From: Arcicella aquatica
GTDB taxonomy: Bacteria > Bacteroidota > Bacteroidia > Cytophagales > Spirosomataceae
Length of the DNA stretch: 64,000 bases
Reading direction: 5' to 3'
NCBI RefSeq assembly: GCF_034928825.1
Contig: NZ_JAYFUL010000018.1
Coordinates: forward strand, 51,117 to 115,116
Shown here: positions 60,090 through 64,000 of the stretch, piece after piece
Numbering within the stretch: the stretch's first letter is position 1
Layout of the letters: every line of letters starts with the position of its first letter
Notes under the pieces: model-generated
The model's database searches: none
Told to the model about the DNA's origin: nothing
Seen by the model: the letters and a program-made list of their open reading frames with translations, nothing else
Made by a program: the position numbers and the translations under genes

Positions 60090-60793
60090 TTAGCATCATG
60101 AAAAATAATCCCGACTGTATAACGATTCCCACTATGAAGTTTACTAACACCATGTTTCATGGGCGAACGATAATATCCCCTTGTTCCTTTAGCAGCCCGA
60201 AAGTTTGTAGTGAAAATTACCATATCTCCACGGTTCGGTTGTAATACAATTGCCTGAGATTGTAACCTGGGTTTTTGTTCAATCAATACAAATTCACCAC
60301 CAGTATAATCCTCTTGAGGTTGAGATAAAAACAACACTGCCTGAAAAGGAAAATACAACTCTCCATACAAATCTTGGTGGAGGGTATTAAAGTCGCCTGT
60401 TTCATATTTCAAAATCAGAGGCGTAGGTCTATATTGATTTTGTTGCTGACAAGCCTCTATAAAATCTTGGTGCTTTTCGGGATAAGTAAGATTAATCCCC
60501 AATTTTAGATTCCACTCATTTGCTACTGACGACAAAGGAGTATAAAGTTCATTCCTTAAATAAACAATGCTGTCAGGTAATGGATAGGCAAAATACTTGT
60601 ATTCCCCTTTCCCAAAATTATAACGCTTCATGACAATAGTACTTCTGTATAAATCAGCTTGAGAATAAGAAGCTATCAATTGGTCAGAAACATCCCGAGG
60701 AATCACTGCCCGAATAACAGCATATCCCTGTTCATCTAAATCTTGTTTAATACTTTGCCAGTTAAGTGAGTTGATATTATTTGAAAGAGACAT
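60086..60793 (-). CDS. 2OG-Fe(II) oxygenase, alkylation-repair cluster
   Basis: 235 residues. The iron site is HxD in NTLHQDLYGELYFPFQAVLF and the distal His in MKHGVSKLHSGNRYTVGIIF, with the 2-oxoglutarate-binding Arg in the latter. The family also shows RYNFGKGEYKYFAYPLP, TGGEFVLIEQKPRLQSQAIV and GTRGYYRSPM. This is a conserved bacterial group (sometimes called prolyl-hydroxylase-like) found beside Ada genes; its substrate is not established. It lies between the Ada-type methyltransferase (87 bp upstream) and the Ada zinc protein, all on one strand. Confidence 0.85.
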   Translation of the reverse strand: MSLSNNINSLNWQSIKQDLDEQGYAVIRAVIPRDVSDQLIASYSQADLYRSTIVMKRYNFGKGEYKYFAYPLPDSIVYLRNELYTPLSSVANEWNLKLGINLTYPEKHQDFIEACQQQNQYRPTPLILKYETGDFNTLHQDLYGELYFPFQAVLFLSQPQEDYTGGEFVLIEQKPRLQSQAIVLQPNRGDMVIFTTNFRAAKGTRGYYRSPMKHGVSKLHSGNRYTVGIIFHDAK

Positions 60794-60880
60794 ATGTTTA
60801 ATTGTGAGTTAGTGAGTTGTGAATAATTCGACAATTTGATTTATAATATGGTAGCGTATAAATAACTCCGCATTCCAAAC

Positions 60881-61726
60881 TCAAAACTCCGCACTTTTAG
60901 CTGCTTCCCATCCAACAAGCGCTTTCTTCCGAATACTTCCCCAATGATATTCGCCCAGCTTTCCTTCTTTTCTAATTACTCTATGACAAGGTATTAAGTA
61001 GGCGATAGGATTATTTCCTACTGCCGTGCCGACTGCTCTAACAGCCTTGTTATGTCCGATACTATCTGCTATTTGTTGATAAGTCGTTAATGAACCTTGT
61101 GGAATTGTCAATAAAGCTTCCCAGACTTTTAATTGAAAATTGGTACCTTGTACTAATAGATGTAGTTTGTCTAGTGAGCTAAGATGTGGTGTAAAAATGC
61201 GTTGCACATATTGTTCGGTAACAGAAGGGTTCTCTTCAATAGTCGCAAAATGCCATTTCTGTTTAAAGGTCTCTAAATCTTCATTTTTAGAAACCTCATT
61301 GGTAAAAGCCATTCCACAAATACCTCTTTCGGTCACAGCCATAAAGCATTCTCCGAAGGGTGTTTCATGATAAGCATAATCAATGTGTAAACCTTTTCCA
61401 CCACTTTTGAATTCTTGAGGAGTAACAGCTTCAATACCCGTAAACAAATCATACACTCTGCTTTGGCTCGACAGCCCTGCTATCTCTGCTGCTTCTACTA
61501 AAGTAGCAGTATCCTTTATTTTAGCTTTTAAGTAATCAGCCGTTAAAAACTGTAAAAACTTCTTTGGACTCACACCTGCCCATTCAGTAAAAATTCTTTG
61601 AAAATGAAAAGGAGAGAGGTTTACTTTTTCGGCCACTTCTTCTAAGGAAGGTTGTGCAGTAATATTGTCGGTTATGAACTCAATCGCTTTAGCAATACGT
61701 TCATAATGGTATGTATCTGTTGTCAT
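60881..61726 (-). CDS. AraC-type regulator fused to O6-methylguanine-DNA methyltransferase (Ada-like)
   Basis: 281 residues from the ATG at 61726 (MTTDTYHYERIAKAIEFITD); a longer frame starts in repeats and is not credible. AraC helix-turn-helix: PSLEEVAEKVNLSPFHFQRI, FTEWAGVSPKKFLQFLTADY and VYDLFTGIEAVTPQEFK. The methyltransferase domain has the methyl-accepting Cys in NNPIAYLIPCHRVIRKEG (PCHR motif) and VRAVGTAVG. The Ada N-terminal zinc domain is missing and is instead a separate gene at 59817-60089. It likely senses alkylation damage together with that gene. Confidence 0.92.
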   Translation of the reverse strand: MTTDTYHYERIAKAIEFITDNITAQPSLEEVAEKVNLSPFHFQRIFTEWAGVSPKKFLQFLTADYLKAKIKDTATLVEAAEIAGLSSQSRVYDLFTGIEAVTPQEFKSGGKGLHIDYAYHETPFGECFMAVTERGICGMAFTNEVSKNEDLETFKQKWHFATIEENPSVTEQYVQRIFTPHLSSLDKLHLLVQGTNFQLKVWEALLTIPQGSLTTYQQIADSIGHNKAVRAVGTAVGNNPIAYLIPCHRVIRKEGKLGEYHWGSIRKKALVGWEAAKSAEF

Positions 61727-61746
61727 GTTCTTATAAATTAACAATA

Positions 61747-61777
61747 CAAATGTCGATTGATAAAAGAACATCCTCAA
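61747..61777 (-). promoter_or_regulatory. Promoter of the Ada-like gene
   Basis: Read on the minus strand, TTG (61775-61777) is followed after 20 bp by GACATTTG (61747-61754), one base from TANNTTTG, 20 bp before the ATG. Confidence 0.45.
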
Positions 61778-61977
61778 CCCGAAAGTTGCTTTTTTTTGAG
61801 GGGACTTTAAGACTTTAGGATTAGGAGACTTTATGACATAAAGATTTTGTGAATTGAATAATAAAAATTTAGGATTTAGAAAAGAGTACAACAAAATCAC
61901 TTTTCATAATTTACAATACTTCAAGTCATTAAACTCCCCAGTCATAGTATTTGTAAAATCTTTAGTCTTTCAATCCT

Positions 61978-62025
61978 CCAGTCTTAAAGTCCACCAAGTC
62001 CAAAAATCCACCAGTCTTAAAGTCC
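61978..62025. repeat. Direct repeat in ada-pruA divergent gap
   Basis: CCAGTCTTAAAGTCC occurs at 61978-61992 and 62011-62025, in a wider field of AGTCC/CTTCAG simple words (about 61800-62040). No gene; a frame running through this field into pruA is not translated protein by my reading. It is the only content of the 349-bp gap apart from promoter signals. Confidence 0.6.
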
Positions 62026-62075
62026 TTCAGTCCAAAAAAATCCGTAATTTTACATCAAACCAAAAACTTCATCAA

Positions 62076-63701
62076 ATGTCAACAGGATTTTTTAGCGTAC
62101 CAACGCCCAAAAATGAGCCAATCAACTCATATGCACCTAATACAAAGGAGCGTGAAGCACTTATTGCCAAACTTACTGAAATGCGTGGTAAAGTAATAGA
62201 CGTACCCATGTATATAGGTTCTGAAGAAATAAGAACAGGCAATAAACAGGCTTTGACTTCCCCACACGACCATCAGCATATTTTAGGATATTATCACGAA
62301 GGTGATGCTAGCCATGTAAATCAAGCCATAGACTCAGCACTATCAGCCAGAGAAGCATGGGCAAGTTTACCTTGGGAAAATAGAATGGCTGTCTTCTTAA
62401 AAGCAGCAGACCTTTCGGCTACCAAATATCGTAATGAGTTAAATGCATCAACGATGCTAGGGCAATCAAAGAATGCGTATCAGGCAGAAATTGATGCAGC
62501 TTGCGAATGGATAGACTTCCTACGTTTCAACGTACATTTCGCTACACAGATATATGCAGAACAACCTATCTCTTCTGAAAACGTTTGGAACAAATTAGAA
62601 TACCGTCCCTTAGAAGGATTTGTATTTGCCGTAACGCCATTCAACTTTACAGCTATTGCAGGTAACCTTCCAGCATCGGCAGCCTTAATGGGAAATGTTG
62701 TAGTATGGAAACCATCGCCACAGCAAATCTATTCTGCTAATGTACTAATGAAGGTATTGAAAGAAGCAGGATTGCCAGATGGCGTGATAAACCTTATCTA
62801 TACAGATGGACCACTAACAGGTGATATCGTATTCAAACATCCACAATTTGCGGGAGTACATTTTACAGGAAGTACTAAAGTATTTCAACATATTTGGAAA
62901 ACAATCGGAGAAAATATCCATAAGTATAAGTCGTACCCAAGAATCGTAGGAGAGACAGGAGGGAAAGATTTTGTAGTAGCACACAAATCAGCCGATGCCA
63001 AAGCTCTTGCAGTAGGCTTGGTGCGTGGAGCATTTGAATACCAAGGACAGAAATGTTCTGCGGCTTCGCGTGCTTATATTCCTAATACCCTTTGGGAGCA
63101 AACGTGGGAATATATTCAAACAGACTTAGCAGAAATAAAAGTAGGAGGTGTAGACGACTTTTCAAATTTCGTGAATGCCGTGATTGATGAAAAGGCTTTT
63201 GACAAAATCGCAGGATATATAGATAATGCAAAAGCTTCGGACAAAGCCAAAATAATAGCGGGAGGGAATTATGATAAATCGAAAGGGTATTTTATTGAAC
63301 CAACGATTATCTTGACAGAAGACCCTCATTATACTACGATGTCAGAAGAAATATTCGGACCAGTACTTACTATCTATATATATGATGCAGAAAAGTATGA
63401 AGCAACTTTAGATATCGTAAATACAACTTCTGATTATGCGCTTACAGGAGCAGTGTTTGCTCAAGATCGTTATGCTTTAGAGATTGCCAACAAAAAGTTA
63501 GTAAACGCAGCAGGTAATTTCTATATCAATGATAAGCCGACGGGAGCAGTAGTTGGGCAACAACCATTCGGTGGGGCTAGAGCATCAGGTACTAATGATA
63601 AAGCTGGTTCGATGTTAAATCTATTGAGATGGGTTTCTCCAAGAACGATTAAAGAAACATTTGTATCGCCAACAGACTATAAGTACCCTTTCTTGGGATA
63701 A
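62076..63701 (+). CDS. pruA: 1-pyrroline-5-carboxylate (glutamate-5-semialdehyde) dehydrogenase
   Basis: 541 residues from the ATG at 62076 (MSTGFFSVPTPKNEPINSYA); a 74-residue upstream extension comes from repeats. Aldehyde dehydrogenase motifs: FAVTPFNFTAIAGNLPASAA, VVWKPSPQQIYSANVL, HFTGSTKVF, RIVGETGGKDFVVAH and the catalytic Cys in YQGQKCSAASRAY; the end has QQPFGGARASGTNDKAGSML. The length and the PFNFTAI wording match the P5C dehydrogenase group, which oxidises glutamate semialdehyde to glutamate in proline breakdown. No putA-like proline dehydrogenase is adjacent. Confidence 0.96.
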   Translation: MSTGFFSVPTPKNEPINSYAPNTKEREALIAKLTEMRGKVIDVPMYIGSEEIRTGNKQALTSPHDHQHILGYYHEGDASHVNQAIDSALSAREAWASLPWENRMAVFLKAADLSATKYRNELNASTMLGQSKNAYQAEIDAACEWIDFLRFNVHFATQIYAEQPISSENVWNKLEYRPLEGFVFAVTPFNFTAIAGNLPASAALMGNVVVWKPSPQQIYSANVLMKVLKEAGLPDGVINLIYTDGPLTGDIVFKHPQFAGVHFTGSTKVFQHIWKTIGENIHKYKSYPRIVGETGGKDFVVAHKSADAKALAVGLVRGAFEYQGQKCSAASRAYIPNTLWEQTWEYIQTDLAEIKVGGVDDFSNFVNAVIDEKAFDKIAGYIDNAKASDKAKIIAGGNYDKSKGYFIEPTIILTEDPHYTTMSEEIFGPVLTIYIYDAEKYEATLDIVNTTSDYALTGAVFAQDRYALEIANKKLVNAAGNFYINDKPTGAVVGQQPFGGARASGTNDKAGSMLNLLRWVSPRTIKETFVSPTDYKYPFLG

Positions 63702-63729
63702 ATTGGATATAAATCTTGCTAAAATCACT

Positions 63730-63770
63730 AAAAGCGGTCAGTCATTTTAAAAATGATTGACCGCTTTTTA
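63730..63770 (+). terminator. Terminator after pruA
   Basis: A 19-base stem (63730-63748 with 63750-63768), one G-T wobble, AAAAGCGGTC / GACCGCTTTT at its base, then Ts. The outer arms equal the core of hairpin 1 in the 250-bp repeat elements. Confidence 0.85.
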
Positions 63771-63921
63771 TGTATAATTTAAAGTAGATTAAAGTTTGAG
63801 CATTTTTTCTCAAAAAAAATTCATTTTTTTTGTTGATAATAACTTATTGGTTTTCAGTGTAATTATGGTGGTAGTTATGGATTATTTTGTAAAAACTTCA
63901 AAAAAAGTTTTGATTAAGGTA

Positions 63922-63951
63922 TTGTTATTAAAAAAAAAGCTTGCATCTTTG
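63922..63951 (+). promoter_or_regulatory. Promoter firing out of the window, possibly of an rRNA operon
   Basis: TTG at 63922-63924 is 19 bp from CATCTTTG (63944-63951; one base from TANNTTTG). The predicted transcript begins near 63956. Its leader (CCCAAACGACGCCAACGGGC and on) is far more GC-rich than the DNA around it. An A-rich tract lies upstream like an UP element. The wording resembles rRNA operon leaders of Bacteroidota, but no rRNA sequence is inside the window, so that is a guess. Confidence 0.5.
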
Positions 63952-64000
63952 CACTCCCAAACGACGCCAACGGGCAGAGAGAGGGAAGTAATTAGGAAGA

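Noticed and set aside
61854..62075. 74-residue N-terminal extension of pruA
   Set aside because: It is encoded by simple AGTCC/TCAAG repeats and crosses the promoter region; P5C dehydrogenases start near MSTGFFSVP.

Overview
The window is AT-rich chromosomal DNA from a member of the Bacteroidota, most likely a Cytophagales-type bacterium. Three things point there. Many genes are preceded by the Bacteroidota promoter -7 element TANNTTTG rather than a Pribnow box. Several families are typical of the phylum: a GldJ-like gliding lipoprotein, DUF4175, an SbsA-like Ig-domain lipoprotein, PD40-OmpA, and an ECF sigma factor with an anti-sigma-like protein and a DUF4097 protein. The gene order is that of a chromosome core. 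No phage, insertion sequence, CRISPR array, tRNA or rRNA gene is visible inside the window.

Layout. 1-1.1 kb: two thioredoxin-fold proteins on the minus strand, the first cut by the window edge. 1.3-2.6 kb: ribosomal proteins L21 and L27, then two hairpins and an unannotated 49-codon gene. 2.6-7.6 kb: pdhA, recF and a sigma / anti-sigma-like / DUF4097 operon. 7.7-9.3 kb: a Xre-MbcA/ParS plus RES toxin-antitoxin pair followed by an overlapping DUF985 cupin gene. 9.3-16 kb: DUF4136 lipoprotein, FrnE/DsbA-like, comB, gcvT, M28 peptidase, mutL. 16.4-22.2 kb: Nfu-type NifU, recJ, lptB, an unrecognised 289-aa protein, recO, a plsC-like acyltransferase. 22.3-30.3 kb: TIGR01777 epimerase, acyltransferase-3, LOG protein, PD40-OmpA protein, a repeat field with a 35-codon lysine-rich gene, and a three-gene operon of unknown protein, integral membrane protein and histidine kinase. 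30.5-43.9 kb: S9 peptidase, mfd, gldJ-like, comF, AhpD-like, a small gene coupled to xth, and a giant DUF4175 protein. 44-53 kb: ybeY, mnmG, methyltransferase, Ig-domain lipoprotein, TPR protein and a M48-MORN fusion. 53-64 kb: acyl-CoA ligase, thrC, HhH protein, LysE exporter, TPR lipoprotein, an alkylation-repair cluster and pruA, ending in a promoter that fires out of the window.

DNA repair and recombination genes are abundant (recF, mutL, recJ, recO, mfd, xth, Ada-type genes), but most sit in separate small units. Apart from the Ada cluster I see no single repair operon.

The most interesting non-coding signals lie between 44 and 58.5 kb. The 438-bp gene-free stretch 49623-50060 carries a cluster of DnaA-box matches inside a wider zone (47.9-53.2 kb) enriched in the same 9-mer. 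About 5 kb upstream, in front of mnmG, are two adjacent CACGTG-centred palindromes resembling parS. Together these make a replication-origin hypothesis that can be tested. Two roughly 250-bp elements (55185-55434 and 58162-58408) share terminal inverted repeats and three hairpins. One hairpin differs between the copies by changes on both arms that preserve pairing, and another has its loop inverted between the copies.
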